Source: Pseudomonas orientalis (lineage in GTDB: Bacteria > Pseudomonadota > Gammaproteobacteria > Pseudomonadales > Pseudomonadaceae). Taken from it: 64,000 bases of DNA. The stretch covers positions 5,144,501-5,208,500 of the forward strand of contig NZ_CP018049.1 of NCBI RefSeq assembly GCF_002934065.1, in the 5' to 3' direction. Each line of letters opens with the position of its first letter. The stretch's first letter is position 1. Below, piece by piece: positions 1 to 8,542 of this stretch. The position numbers were made by a program, and so were the translations under genes. The notes under the pieces were generated by a model, which saw nothing but the letters and a program-made list of their open reading frames with translations, had not been told where the DNA came from and made no database searches.

Positions 1-24
1 TGGATGAATGCGCTGCCTTTGAGT

Positions 25-50
25 TCTTCGCGAGCAAGCTCGCTCCTACA
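25..50. repeat. Solitary REP sequence, GCGAGCAAGCTCGC type
   Basis: A short imperfect palindrome centred on GCGAGCAAGCTCGC, followed by TCCTACA, lies just downstream of the katB stop codon. The same core occurs as a pair at 28812-28910. It is a Pseudomonas REP element of a different group from the abundant GTGGGAGGGGGC type found elsewhere in the window. A partner copy may lie to the left of the window. Confidence 0.8.
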
Positions 51-61
51 GGAGGGCGTGG

Positions 62-1603
62 TTAATCGCTCAGTTTGTCAGCCAGTGCTTTCACACGCGC
101 CAAGTCACCCTTGGCCACCTTGGCCACACCGGTGCCGTACTCCGGGTCGGCCTTGTAGAGGAACGACAGGATGATGTGCTTGCTTTCATCATCGGTGGTC
201 GCCAGCGAGCCGCCGAAGTTGTCGATCAGGTCCTGACGTTCTTTCTTGCTGTAGGAGCGATACAAGTCACCGGCCTGCTTGAAGTTCTGCTCACGCTGAA
301 TCTTCGCCTGCTGGGTGCTGCCCGACAGCGGCGACTGGCTGTAGCGCGCAGCTTGTGGCTCTTCCCGTGGCAACAGGCGGCTTGGCTGATAGTTCACGCC
401 GGTGGTGGTCTTGCCGAAGTTCAACGCGCCGTCCTGGTTGCCGTTGTTGACGGTGACCCGTGGGGCGTTGATCGGCAGTTGCAGGGCATTGGCGCCCAAT
501 CGGTACATTTGCGTGTCGGCGTAGGAGAACACCCGACCTTGCAGCAGGCGGTCTTCCGACGGCTCGATACCCGGCACCAGGTTGGCCGGGGCCATCGCCA
601 CTTGTTCGGTCTCCTGGAAAACATTGGCCGGGTTGCGATTGAGCACCATTTGCCCGACTTTGCGCTCCGGCACATTCGGCCAGATCTTGGTGGCGTCCAG
701 TGGGTCGAAATCGAACTTGGCCAAGTCTTCAGGTTTCAACACCTGCACATACAGGTCCCACTTGGGGAAGTCGCCCTTGTTGATATGGGTGACCAGGTCA
801 TTGGTCATATGGCTGTAGTCACGCCCTTGCACTTCGGTGACTTGCTTGGGGTCAAGGTTCTTGATGCCTTGCAGGCTCTTCCAGTGAAACTTGACGTAGT
901 GCACTTCACCCTTGGCGTTGATCAACTTGTAGGCATGTACGCCGTTGCCGTCCATCTCCCGGTAACTGGCCGGTGTGCCGGAGTCCGAGTACAACTCGGT
1001 CAGTGTGCGCGTGGACTCGGGAACATGGGAGAAGAAGTCGAAACGACGCGAGTCATCGTCCAGGTTAGTGCGCGGGTCCGGTTTGAACGCGTGGACCATG
1101 TCCGGGAACTTGATGGCATCGCGAATGAAGAACGTCGGGAAGTTATTACCGACCAGGTCCCAGTTGCCTTCGGCGGTATAGAACTTGGTGGCGAAGCCCC
1201 GTGGGTCGCGCAGGGTTTCCGGGGAATGGTTTCCGTGGACCACGGCCGAGAAGCGCACGAATACCGGCGTGGCTTCACCGGCGGCAAATACCTTGGCCTT
1301 GGTCAGGTCGCTGAGGTTGTCGGTCACGGTGAAGGTGCCATGGGCGCCCGTGCCACGGGCATGCACCACGCGCTCGGGGATACGTTCGCGGTCGAAGCGC
1401 TGCAGCTTCTGAATCAATTGAACGTCCTGCAGCAGCACGGGGCCATTGGCGCCGGCCGTCTGCGAGTTCTGGTTATCGCCAACGGCGGCGCCGTTGTCAC
1501 GGGTCAGGTTGGCGGCTTGCACGGAGAGGGTCAGCAGGCTGGCGGTCACCAACGCCAAGGCTTGGCGTGCCGACACGGGCCTGCGATTGATTGAATGGTT
1601 CAT
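62..1603 (-). CDS. katB: Periplasmic monofunctional catalase, KatB type
   Basis: Haem catalase of 513 aa that converts hydrogen peroxide to water and oxygen. A signal peptide is visible at residues 1 to about 32, ending SVQA-A, so the enzyme is exported. The distal haem pocket shows His82 (VVHARGTGAHG) and Asn155 (VGNNFPTFF). The proximal haem ligand is Tyr362 in RVFSYADT, with Arg358 four residues before it. The ATG at 1603 is chosen over an in-frame TTG one codon upstream because GAGGAA sits at the correct distance. Length and leader match P. aeruginosa KatB (513 aa, recalled). mscL is divergent. Peroxide induction is expected from the family, but no OxyR site was identified. Confidence 0.93.
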   Translation of the reverse strand: MNHSINRRPVSARQALALVTASLLTLSVQAANLTRDNGAAVGDNQNSQTAGANGPVLLQDVQLIQKLQRFDRERIPERVVHARGTGAHGTFTVTDNLSDLTKAKVFAAGEATPVFVRFSAVVHGNHSPETLRDPRGFATKFYTAEGNWDLVGNNFPTFFIRDAIKFPDMVHAFKPDPRTNLDDDSRRFDFFSHVPESTRTLTELYSDSGTPASYREMDGNGVHAYKLINAKGEVHYVKFHWKSLQGIKNLDPKQVTEVQGRDYSHMTNDLVTHINKGDFPKWDLYVQVLKPEDLAKFDFDPLDATKIWPNVPERKVGQMVLNRNPANVFQETEQVAMAPANLVPGIEPSEDRLLQGRVFSYADTQMYRLGANALQLPINAPRVTVNNGNQDGALNFGKTTTGVNYQPSRLLPREEPQAARYSQSPLSGSTQQAKIQREQNFKQAGDLYRSYSKKERQDLIDNFGGSLATTDDESKHIILSFLYKADPEYGTGVAKVAKGDLARVKALADKLSD

Positions 1604-1890
1604 CAAGGTTTCCTCTGGTTTTTTTAGTGCACATTCAGTTGTGCTTGCCAGAGGCTAGTGACCTGCGGGTCAGAAGATAAATAGAAAAACCCCACAGGCC
1701 CGATTGAGAAAAAAATGTGGTAACCCGCTGAAATTAGGCCTATTCCGCGCGCGATTGGTGGCACTTTGCAAACTAATTGCGTTTTAATGTGTCGATAAAA
1801 ACCAACAGTGTTAAAGGTTGTGTCGCGCGAGCCCGCTACGACTGACTTACACTGACCTCCACCCTTCTCATCTGTAACAAGGAATAACTT

Positions 1891-2307
1891 ATGGGCGTGA
1901 TCAGTGAGTTCAAGGCCTTCGCGGTCAAAGGTAATGTGGTCGACATGGCCGTTGGTATTATCATCGGCGCCGCGTTCGGCAAAATTGTTTCCTCGTTTGT
2001 AGGCGACGTGGTGATGCCGCCCCTCGGCCTGTTGATCGGTGGCGTAGACTTCGGCGACCTGGCAATCACGCTTAAAGCCGCGCAAGGCGATGCACCCGCC
2101 GTGGTGCTGGCATACGGCAAGTTCATCCAGAGCGTGGTCGACTTTTTGATCGTCGCCTTCGCCATCTTCATGGGTGTAAAGGCGATCAACCGCCTCAAGC
2201 GCGAAGAGGCCGTAGCCCCGAGCCTGCCGCCGACGCCGACCAAGCAGGAAGTGCTGCTGGGCGAGATTCGCGACCTGCTCAAGGCACAGAACGACAAACC
2301 GCTCTGA
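1891..2307 (+). CDS. mscL: Large-conductance mechanosensitive channel MscL
   Basis: Inner-membrane channel of 138 aa that opens under membrane tension to release solutes during osmotic downshock. The amphipathic N-terminus (MGVISEFKAFAVKGNVVDMA) is followed by the first pore helix with VGIIIGAAFGKIVSSFV. A periplasmic loop and a second membrane helix (near residues 75-98) come next. The C-terminal charged helix, ending in KQEVLLGEIRDLLKAQ, is the cytoplasmic bundle. AAGGAATAACTT supplies a good ribosome binding site before the ATG. A strong hairpin follows the stop. The neighbourhood katB-mscL-fpr matches the recalled P. aeruginosa order. Confidence 0.97.
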   Translation: MGVISEFKAFAVKGNVVDMAVGIIIGAAFGKIVSSFVGDVVMPPLGLLIGGVDFGDLAITLKAAQGDAPAVVLAYGKFIQSVVDFLIVAFAIFMGVKAINRLKREEAVAPSLPPTPTKQEVLLGEIRDLLKAQNDKPL

Positions 2308-2320
2308 CCGGCAGATGCAA

Positions 2321-2347
2321 AAAGGCGCCTCGTGAGGCGCCTTTCTT
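2321..2347. terminator. Bidirectional rho-independent terminator between mscL and fpr
   Basis: Perfect 10-bp stem AAAGGCGCCT / AGGCGCCTTT with a CGTG loop. An A-rich run precedes it and CTTTT follows, so it can terminate both convergent genes. Confidence 0.9.
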
Positions 2348-3124
2348 TTACCAGTAGTTTTCCACCGCCACCTGGCCCGGGCGTCGGCTCAGGCTCAGTT
2401 GCATGTCGCGCTGCTTGAGCAACTGGCGCGTGTCATCGACCATCTGCGGGTTGCCGCAAATCAGCACGCGGGAGTGTTGCGCCGTCAATTCGATGCCAGC
2501 CGCTCGCTCCAGCTCACCGTTCTCGATCAAGGTGGTGATACGCCCGTTCAACGCGCCCGGATGCCGCTCGCGGGTGACGATAGGGATGTAGATCAGCTTG
2601 TGGGCATATTCGGCCAGGTATTCGCGCTCGCCCAGGTCCTTGATCAGCGTCTGGTAGGCCAGTTCCCTGGCCTCGCGTGCGCTGTACACCAGAACGATAC
2701 GTTCAAATTTCTCCCACACCTCGAAATCCTGCAGGATCGACAGGAACGGTGCCACCCCGGTGCCGGTGCCCAGCAGCCACAGATCACGCCCGTCCACAAA
2801 GCGGTTCAGCGTCAGAAAGCCCGTGGCCTGGCGCTCCACCAGCAAGTTGTCGCCGACTTTCAGGCGGCTCAACTCACTGGTGAACTCGCCGCCTGGCACC
2901 ACGATGGAAAAGAAATCGAGGTATTCGTCAAACGGCGAAGACACGATGGAATAAGCGCGCCACACGGTACTGCCATCCGCCTTGGTGACGCCCAGACGCA
3001 CGAATTGGCCGGCGGTAAAGCGAAAGCCGGCATCACGCATGGTGCGCAGGGTGAAAAGGCTGGGGGTCAGCGATTGCACGTCGAGCAAGGTCTGGCGGGT
3101 AAATTTCTCAGCACTGGCCGTCAT
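2348..3124 (-). CDS. fpr: Ferredoxin/flavodoxin-NADP+ reductase
   Basis: FAD enzyme of 258 aa that moves electrons between NADPH and ferredoxin or flavodoxin in redox-stress defence and Fe-S metabolism. The FAD site RAYSIVSSPF (near residue 55) and NADP site GTGTGVAPFLS (near 115) are visible. The chain ends VAVENYW, so the terminal aromatic residue is Trp. To my recollection FprA-type pseudomonad enzymes end in a different short tail, so this looks like the FprB/E. coli-like branch. The ATG at 3124 is used because GGAG lies just upstream; an in-frame extension to 3181 has no support. A divergent LuxR-type gene sits 426 bp away in place of the LysR gene finR that flanks fprA in other pseudomonads. 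Confidence 0.92.
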   Translation of the reverse strand: MTASAEKFTRQTLLDVQSLTPSLFTLRTMRDAGFRFTAGQFVRLGVTKADGSTVWRAYSIVSSPFDEYLDFFSIVVPGGEFTSELSRLKVGDNLLVERQATGFLTLNRFVDGRDLWLLGTGTGVAPFLSILQDFEVWEKFERIVLVYSAREARELAYQTLIKDLGEREYLAEYAHKLIYIPIVTRERHPGALNGRITTLIENGELERAAGIELTAQHSRVLICGNPQMVDDTRQLLKQRDMQLSLSRRPGQVAVENYW

Positions 3125-3550
3125 GGGGGGCTCCGTTTTGCACAGGGCCGTAGTGTCTCTCAAAGCGCACCGCGCAAACACCGGTGATTGGTAATGGCAT
3201 TACCGTCAACCGAGTCGGCGGCCCCGCCAGGCCGGTAACAATCAGTCACACATAGCGCCCGGTACTGAACTAAACATTTCGCTATGAATACCTTGGAATA
3301 CGCAACAACATGATGCGGAACATACACATGACATCACTTTGATATCACCCATAAACTATTGAAAAACTGAGCTCTCATTCATAATTCCGACTAACGCCCA
3401 GCCCTTGTCCACTCTGTTACAGCCTGACCCAAGGCAGTCAATGAATTTTTTTTCAGCCCCACAAGTAAGACTTATCCTACACTTTCCATTCAAGTCACAT
3501 TGGGATGAGGACGTACCCAAGTCACACGAAAAACCTATGGAGAGTAATCG
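3125..3550. other. AT-rich divergent intergenic region, fpr / luxR-type gene
   Basis: 426 bp without a supported gene; clearly more AT-rich than the surroundings. It must hold both divergent promoters. I looked for a 20-bp lux-box dyad and did not find a convincing one. Short ORFs here lack codon bias and ribosome binding sites. Confidence 0.6.
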
Positions 3551-4261
3551 ATGGTCAAATGGCGCAATACACGGCTGCCCAAGCTTGAAGGCGAGAGCGA
3601 AATCACCAGCGTGTTTGAAATGGTCGTCAATCACACGTATGAATTAGGATTCCAACATTGCTCATTTACGATGAGTTCTCAAGCCCCAAGCAGCCAAACA
3701 GACCCCATACATCTTGATAACCATCCGAGTGAATGGAGAAATATTTACAAACGAGCGCATTTCTTCGAAATAGACCCTGTTGTATCTCACTGCAAGAACA
3801 GTGTCCTGCCCATTGTCTGGGACCCGAAAACGTTTAGCAGTACCCCCCAGTTGTGGGAGTTGGCCCAGTCGTTTGGGGTGCACTTGGGCTGGAGTCAGGC
3901 GGTCCATGATTTCCAGGGTGTGTTCAGCATGCTCACGCTGACGCGTGGCAAAGGCGAGGTCAGCCCCGAAGAGCTTTACGAAAAGGCCGGGCAGGTGTTG
4001 TGGCTCTGCCATGCGATGCATGCAGTGGTTGCAAAAACATACGCCGACAAAGCCCATGTCAACACGTCCAGCAAATTGACCGCACGGGAGACGGAGGTCC
4101 TCAAGTGGTCCGCCATGGGCAAGACCGCTTCCGAGATCGCGGCCATTCTCTGCCTGTCCGAGCGTACGGTGGGCTTTCATATCAGCAGTACGTTCAAGAA
4201 GCTTGGGGTTCACAATAAGATCCAGGCCGTGCTCAGCGCCTCCAAAGCAGGGCTGTTTTGA
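3551..4261 (+). CDS. LuxR-family quorum-sensing regulator (solo, no LuxI in window)
   Basis: Transcription factor of 236 aa with an N-terminal autoinducer-binding domain (about 20-165) and a C-terminal LuxR helix-turn-helix (about 174-232). All six positions usually invariant in acyl-homoserine-lactone receptors are present: Trp62, Tyr66, Asp75, Pro76, Trp90 and Gly113 (TraR W57, Y61, D70, P71, W85, G113). The DNA-binding signature is intact with Glu180, Leu184 and Gly190 in LTARETEVLKWSAMG. GGAGAG precedes the ATG. No luxI-type synthase lies in the window, so it is probably a solo receptor that senses AHLs made elsewhere in the genome or by neighbours. The full set of AHL residues argues against the plant-signal-responsive solos, which alter W57 and Y61. 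The target genes are unknown. Confidence 0.9.
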   Translation: MVKWRNTRLPKLEGESEITSVFEMVVNHTYELGFQHCSFTMSSQAPSSQTDPIHLDNHPSEWRNIYKRAHFFEIDPVVSHCKNSVLPIVWDPKTFSSTPQLWELAQSFGVHLGWSQAVHDFQGVFSMLTLTRGKGEVSPEELYEKAGQVLWLCHAMHAVVAKTYADKAHVNTSSKLTARETEVLKWSAMGKTASEIAAILCLSERTVGFHISSTFKKLGVHNKIQAVLSASKAGLF

Positions 4262-4403
4262 ACCGGACACGAAACATCGCATGTCATCGCATTGAAAAAA
4301 AAGTACCATTTGCGGCCCATTCTGAGTGTTGATTCAGCCCTTTCACAGGCTGCCTCGCCGTTCACTCAGACGGTTCCGTCGATTACCCAGAGCCTCCCCC
4401 GCC

Positions 4404-5528
4404 ATGCCCCTGCTTGACAGCCCCTTCGCCCAGCTCGATTTGATCCGTCAGCCCGAGCAACACAATGATCCGCTGCAAGCCTTCGATGCCGCCGACGAAT
4501 ACCTGCTCAACCACCTCGCCGGCCAGCAACCCCCTGCGGAAACCCGTGTGCTGGTACTCAATGACAGCTTCGGCGCCCTCGCGGCCAGCCTTGCAGGCCA
4601 GGTGCAGGTGACCTCCAGCGGGGACTCGTTCCTCGCCGCCCAAGGCCTGGGAAAAAACCTGGTGCGCAACGGTAAAGCCTTTGATGCGGTAACGTTCGTA
4701 CCGGCCAGCCAAGTGCCGGTCGGGCCGTTCGATCGGGTGTTGCTGCGTGTGCCGAAGACCCTGGCGCTGCTGGAAGAGCAGTTGATCCGGTTGCAGGGAC
4801 AACTGGCACCGGGCGCCGAAGTGATCGCCGGGGCCATGGTCAAACACTTGCCGCGCGCCGCCGGTGAACTGCTGGAGCGTTATATCGGGCCGATGCATGC
4901 CACGCTCGCGGCAAAGAAGGCCCGGCTGCTGATCGCCACCGTCGCACAGCGCCCCGCGCCCGTATCGCCCTACCCTACCCGCTACTCGCTGGATACCCCG
5001 GCCATCGAACTGCTCAACCATGCCAACGTGTTCTGCCGCGAAGGCCTGGACATCGGCACGCGCGCGTTCCTGCCGCACCTGCCGAACAACCTGGGCGGCG
5101 CCCGCGTGGCCGACCTTGGCTGCGGCAACGGCGTATTGGCAATTGCCAGCGCGCTGCAAAATCCCGACGCGCACTACACCCTGGTGGACGAGTCCTTCAT
5201 GGCGGTGCAGTCAGCTGCCGAAAACTGGCAGGCCGCGCTGGGCGGACGTGATGTCATCGTGCGCGCTGACGACGGCCTGGCCGGCCAGGACCCGCAGTCG
5301 TTGGACGTGGTGCTGTGCAACCCGCCTTTCCACCAGCAGCAGGTGGTGGGCGACTTCCTCGCCTGGCGCATGTTCCAGCAGGCGCGGGAGGCGCTGGTGG
5401 TGGGTGGAGCGTTGTATATCGTCGGTAACCGTCACCTGGGTTATCACAGCAAATTGGCGCGCCTGTTTCGCGGCGTCGAACAAGTGGCAGCCACGCCCAA
5501 GTTCGTCATTCTCAAGGCGCGCAAATAA
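4404..5528 (+). CDS. rlmG: 23S rRNA m2G1835 methyltransferase RlmG
   Basis: SAM-dependent methyltransferase of 374 aa that makes N2-methylguanine in 23S rRNA helix 68. It has the two-domain RlmG/RsmC layout: a degenerate N-terminal methyltransferase-like half (1 to about 190) and a catalytic C-terminal half. SAM motif I reads VADLGCGNGVLAIAS (near 235) and the amino-methyltransferase motif IV reads VLCNPPFHQQQ (near 305). RsmC also carries NPPFH, so RlmG is preferred on overall resemblance and length. The ATG at 4404 (MPLLDSPFAQLDL) gives the normal family N-terminus; the upstream in-frame extension to 4326 is arginine-rich and lacks support. Confidence 0.88.
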   Translation: MPLLDSPFAQLDLIRQPEQHNDPLQAFDAADEYLLNHLAGQQPPAETRVLVLNDSFGALAASLAGQVQVTSSGDSFLAAQGLGKNLVRNGKAFDAVTFVPASQVPVGPFDRVLLRVPKTLALLEEQLIRLQGQLAPGAEVIAGAMVKHLPRAAGELLERYIGPMHATLAAKKARLLIATVAQRPAPVSPYPTRYSLDTPAIELLNHANVFCREGLDIGTRAFLPHLPNNLGGARVADLGCGNGVLAIASALQNPDAHYTLVDESFMAVQSAAENWQAALGGRDVIVRADDGLAGQDPQSLDVVLCNPPFHQQQVVGDFLAWRMFQQAREALVVGGALYIVGNRHLGYHSKLARLFRGVEQVAATPKFVILKARK

Positions 5529-5560
5529 AAAAACCCTGCCCTTCCATAAGAAGAGCAGGG
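5529..5560 (-). terminator. Rho-independent terminator of the cioAB-DUF2474 operon
   Basis: Read on the minus strand, CCCTGC pairs with GCAGGG and is followed at once by a run of T. This ends the minus-strand oxidase operon 35 bp after its last stop codon. It may also act on rlmG, but the U-run favours the minus strand. Confidence 0.85.
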
Positions 5561-5594
5561 CTGAAAACCGGGCCGCAAAGCCCGGATCGGGATG

Positions 5595-5762
5595 TCAGTG
5601 GGTCGTCAGCCCGGCCGCGTTCATGAACATGCGCATCAGGCTGGCGACGATGAACAAGGCCAGCACACTGCCGGTCCAGATCATCGCCAGCCATCCAAGG
5701 CGCCGCCACAGCGGCTGTTTCTCGGCCTGTTCGATATCGTGCAACGAAGGTTTGCCCGCCAT
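5595..5762 (-). CDS. DUF2474 small membrane protein of the Cio oxidase operon
   Basis: Small gene of 55 aa, 12 bp downstream of cioB on the same strand. Residues 1-18 are hydrophilic; LWRRLGWLAMIW leads into one membrane helix (about 22-46), and the tail ends NAAGLTTH. This matches DUF2474, a family found next to cyanide-insensitive bd-type oxidases. By analogy with CydX and CydH, which stabilise cytochrome bd, it is probably an accessory subunit, but this is inference. The ATG at 5762 is preceded by GGAGGAT on the minus strand, an excellent ribosome binding site overlapping the end of cioB. It is easily missed by gene callers because of its size. Confidence 0.88.
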   Translation of the reverse strand: MAGKPSLHDIEQAEKQPLWRRLGWLAMIWTGSVLALFIVASLMRMFMNAAGLTTH

Positions 5763-5774
5763 GCTGCGATCCTC

Positions 5775-6782
5775 CTAGTGATAACCGTCTTCATGGGTGA
5801 CCTTGCCGCGGAACACGTAGTAGCTCCAGAAGGTGTAGCCCAGGATGAACGGAATAATGAACAAGGTGCCCACCAGCATGAAGCCCTGGCTTTGCGGCGG
5901 CGCGGCGGCGTCCCAGATCGAGACTGACGGTGGAATGATGTTCGGCCACAGGCTGATCCCCAGGCCGCTGTAACCCAGGAAGATCAATACCAGCGTCAGC
6001 AGGAAGGGCGTGTAGTGCGCCCGGCGTGCCACGGCGCGGAACAACCCGTACATCGTCACCAGCACCAGCAGCGGCACGGGCAGGAACCAGAACAGGTTCG
6101 GCAGGGTGAACCAGCGCGAGGCGATTTCGGCGTGGGTCAGCGGCGTCCAGAGGCTGACGATACCGATCACCGCCAACACCACGAAGGCCAGCGGGCGCGC
6201 CAGGTTGTGCATCTGTTCCTGCAACTTGCCTTCGGTCTTCATGATCAGCCAGGTGCAGCCGAGCAAGGCATACGCCACGATCAAGGCCACGCCGCAGAAC
6301 ATGGTGAACGGGGTCAGCCAGTCCAGCGAGCCGCCGGCGAACTGGCGATTCACCACCGGAATGCCATCGATAAACGCCCCCAGCGCCACGCCCTGGAAGA
6401 ACGTGGCCGTCAGCGAGCCGCCGATAAACGCCTTGTCCCACAGGTGGCGCTTGTGGTCCTTGGCCTTGAAGCGGAACTCGAAGGCCACGCCACGAAAGAT
6501 CAGCCCGATCAACATCAGGATCAGCGGCAGGTACAACGCCGACAACACCACCGAGTAGGCCAGCGGGAATGCACCGAACAAGCCCGCGCCGCCCAATACC
6601 AGCCAGGTTTCGTTACCGTCCCACACGGGCGCCACGGTGTTCATCATGACGTCGCGGTCGGTCTTGCCCTTCACAAACGGAAACAGGATGCCGATGCCCA
6701 GGTCGAAGCCGTCCATCACCACGTACATCATGATGCCGAAGATAATGATCACGGCCCAGATCAGCGGAAGATCAATGCCCAT
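5775..6782 (-). CDS. cioB: Cyanide-insensitive bd-type quinol oxidase subunit II
   Basis: Membrane subunit of 335 aa of the bd-type quinol oxidase that reduces oxygen without pumping protons. The N-terminus MGIDLPLIWAVIIIFGIMMY and the following VMDGFDLGIGILFPF are typical of CydB/CioB, as are NGNE-type residues in WDGNETWLVLGGAGLF. About eight membrane helices are visible. The ATG at 6782 begins one nucleotide after the cioA stop codon, indicating translational coupling; the longer in-frame start lies inside cioA. The operon order is cioA-cioB-DUF2474. Confidence 0.95.
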   Translation of the reverse strand: MGIDLPLIWAVIIIFGIMMYVVMDGFDLGIGILFPFVKGKTDRDVMMNTVAPVWDGNETWLVLGGAGLFGAFPLAYSVVLSALYLPLILMLIGLIFRGVAFEFRFKAKDHKRHLWDKAFIGGSLTATFFQGVALGAFIDGIPVVNRQFAGGSLDWLTPFTMFCGVALIVAYALLGCTWLIMKTEGKLQEQMHNLARPLAFVVLAVIGIVSLWTPLTHAEIASRWFTLPNLFWFLPVPLLVLVTMYGLFRAVARRAHYTPFLLTLVLIFLGYSGLGISLWPNIIPPSVSIWDAAAPPQSQGFMLVGTLFIIPFILGYTFWSYYVFRGKVTHEDGYH

Positions 6783-6783
6783 C

Positions 6784-8223
6784 TCAATGCCCCTTGTGCT
6801 GGATGTCGTCGTGGTCGTTATCGGTGCCATCATCGGCAGCGGACAACGGACGCGCCGGGGTACGTTTCTGGCCAGGTCCACCCTGGGTCGGCTCGGTGAC
6901 CTGGTAAACCACAGGCCCTTTGCGCACCAGACGCATCATGTAACCCAGGCCCGCGCCGAACAGCGCGAAGTACACCACCACGAACAGCACCAGGGTGATA
7001 GTCATCTGCGCCAGGCTATGCCCGGAAGAGGCATCCGCCGTGCGCATCAGCCCGTAGACCACCCACGGCTGGCGGCCGATTTCGGTGGTGAACCAGCCGG
7101 CGAGAATCGCGATCAACCCTGAAGGGCCCATCCACAACGCCAGGTACAGGAACGGCTTGGACGTGTACATCTTGTCGCCGCGGCGCAGCCACAGGCTGAA
7201 CAAGCCCGTGAAGATCATCAGGAAACCCAGGCCGACCATGACCCGGAACGACCAGAACACCACGGTCGAATTAGGCCGGTCTTCAGGCGGGAAGTCCTTG
7301 AGCGCCGGCACCTGTTTATCCAGCGAGTGGGTCAGGATCAGGCTGCCCAGGTAAGGGATTTCCACCGCGTACTTGGTTTTTTCCGCCTTCATGTCCGGCC
7401 AGCCGAACAGGATCAGCGGCGTGGGCTCATTGCCGATGTTTTCCCAGTGACCTTCAATCGCGGCGATTTTGGCCGGTTGATGCTTCAAGGTGTTCAGGCC
7501 ATGGAAGTCGCCGATCACCGCCTGGATCGGCGCGACGATCAAGGCCATCCACATTGCCATCGAGAGCATCTTGCGGATCGCCGGGTTGTCCTTGCCGCGC
7601 AGCAGGTGCCAGGCCGCCGACGAACCGACGAAGAACGCCGTGGCCACGAAAGCGGCAGTGGCCATATGCGCCAGGCGGTAAGGGAATGAAGGGTTGAAGA
7701 CCACGGCGAACCAATCGGTCGGGATCACGCGGCCATCGACGATTTCAAAGCCTTGGGGCGTCTGCATCCAGCTGTTGGAGGAGAGAATCCAGAACGTCGA
7801 GATCAGCGTACCGATCGCCACCATCACGGTGGAGAAGAAGTGCAGGTTGCGCCCTACCTTGTTCCAGCCAAACAGCATCACCCCCAGGAAACCGGCTTCG
7901 AGGAAGAAGGCGGTGAGCACTTCGTACGTCAGCAGCGGCCCGGTGACGGCGCCGGCGAAGTCTGAAAAACGGCTCCAGTTGGTGCCGAACTGGTAAGCCA
8001 TGACCAGGCCCGAAACCACGCCCATGCCGAAGTTGACGGCAAAGATCTTCGACCAGAAATGGTAGAGGTCACGGTAGGTGTCATTGCGGGTCTTGAGCCA
8101 CAAGCCCTCCAGCACCGCAAGGTAACTGGCCAGGCCGATGGTGATCGCCGGGAACAGGATGTGAAACGAGATGGTGAACGCAAATTGAATTCGGGCGAGA
8201 TCTAGCGCCTCCAAACCGAACAT
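6784..8223 (-). CDS. cioA: Cyanide-insensitive bd-type quinol oxidase subunit I
   Basis: Haem-carrying subunit of 479 aa. It contains the haem b595 ligand His21 (TISFHILFPAITIG), the b558 ligand His in YRLAHMATAAF, and the conserved GRQPW motif. The Q-loop region (KHQPAKIAAIEGHW) is present, but the protein is about 40 residues shorter than E. coli CydA, as expected for the short-Q-loop CioA branch. CioA oxidases keep respiration going in cyanide, which many fluorescent pseudomonads produce. The ATG at 8223 gives the family N-terminus MFGLEALDLARIQFAF. A perfect ANR box lies about 160 bp upstream. Confidence 0.95.
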   Translation of the reverse strand: MFGLEALDLARIQFAFTISFHILFPAITIGLASYLAVLEGLWLKTRNDTYRDLYHFWSKIFAVNFGMGVVSGLVMAYQFGTNWSRFSDFAGAVTGPLLTYEVLTAFFLEAGFLGVMLFGWNKVGRNLHFFSTVMVAIGTLISTFWILSSNSWMQTPQGFEIVDGRVIPTDWFAVVFNPSFPYRLAHMATAAFVATAFFVGSSAAWHLLRGKDNPAIRKMLSMAMWMALIVAPIQAVIGDFHGLNTLKHQPAKIAAIEGHWENIGNEPTPLILFGWPDMKAEKTKYAVEIPYLGSLILTHSLDKQVPALKDFPPEDRPNSTVVFWSFRVMVGLGFLMIFTGLFSLWLRRGDKMYTSKPFLYLALWMGPSGLIAILAGWFTTEIGRQPWVVYGLMRTADASSGHSLAQMTITLVLFVVVYFALFGAGLGYMMRLVRKGPVVYQVTEPTQGGPGQKRTPARPLSAADDGTDNDHDDIQHKGH

Positions 8224-8380
8224 AAGTCTTCCTCTGTCAGGTAATACCGGCTGCGGGCTGGGAGCCTGCACCCACTGCCCCCACGGATATGGAGTGTGGT
8301 GAATTTCAATTCGTTTCTTTTTTTACCCGTCACGCAGGGAGTCTGGCCTTTCGACCGCCAGAACAATCCCCTGGCAGGTT

Positions 8381-8394
8381 TTGATCTGGATCAA
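8381..8394. promoter_or_regulatory. ANR/FNR box upstream of cioA
   Basis: TTGATCTGGATCAA is a perfect match to the ANR/FNR consensus TTGAT-N4-ATCAA. It lies 158 bp upstream of cioA and 149 bp upstream of the divergent MFS gene, in a 319-bp region otherwise without genes. In P. aeruginosa ANR represses cio at low oxygen (recalled); the same role is inferred here. Confidence 0.85.
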
Positions 8395-8542
8395 GCATCG
8401 TTGAAAGAGTAGTCCCATTTGCGCTGTCCGGTTGTGTGGTCTTTTGCCGCGTGACAGCTTGCCTCACCCGAGTTATTGCAACTCTTTGTTACAACATAAT
8501 GCTAATCTCGATGTCCCCTTCGGCCCCCGACCTGTACGCCCA

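Noticed and set aside
176..1594. Long plus-strand open frame antisense to katB, and similar frames opposite paoC (9816-11405), quiC (19465-20880), the helicase region (31931-34249), hrpB (41225-42988) and amn (47642-49210)
   Set aside because: They lie fully opposite well-supported genes, have no family resemblance, and are expected in GC-rich coding DNA.
4326..4403. N-terminal extension of RlmG
   Set aside because: Arginine-rich and unlike the family N-terminus; the ATG at 4404 gives the normal length. Similar extensions of cioA, cioB, the MFS gene at 8543, hemL and the GNAT gene were rejected for the same reason.
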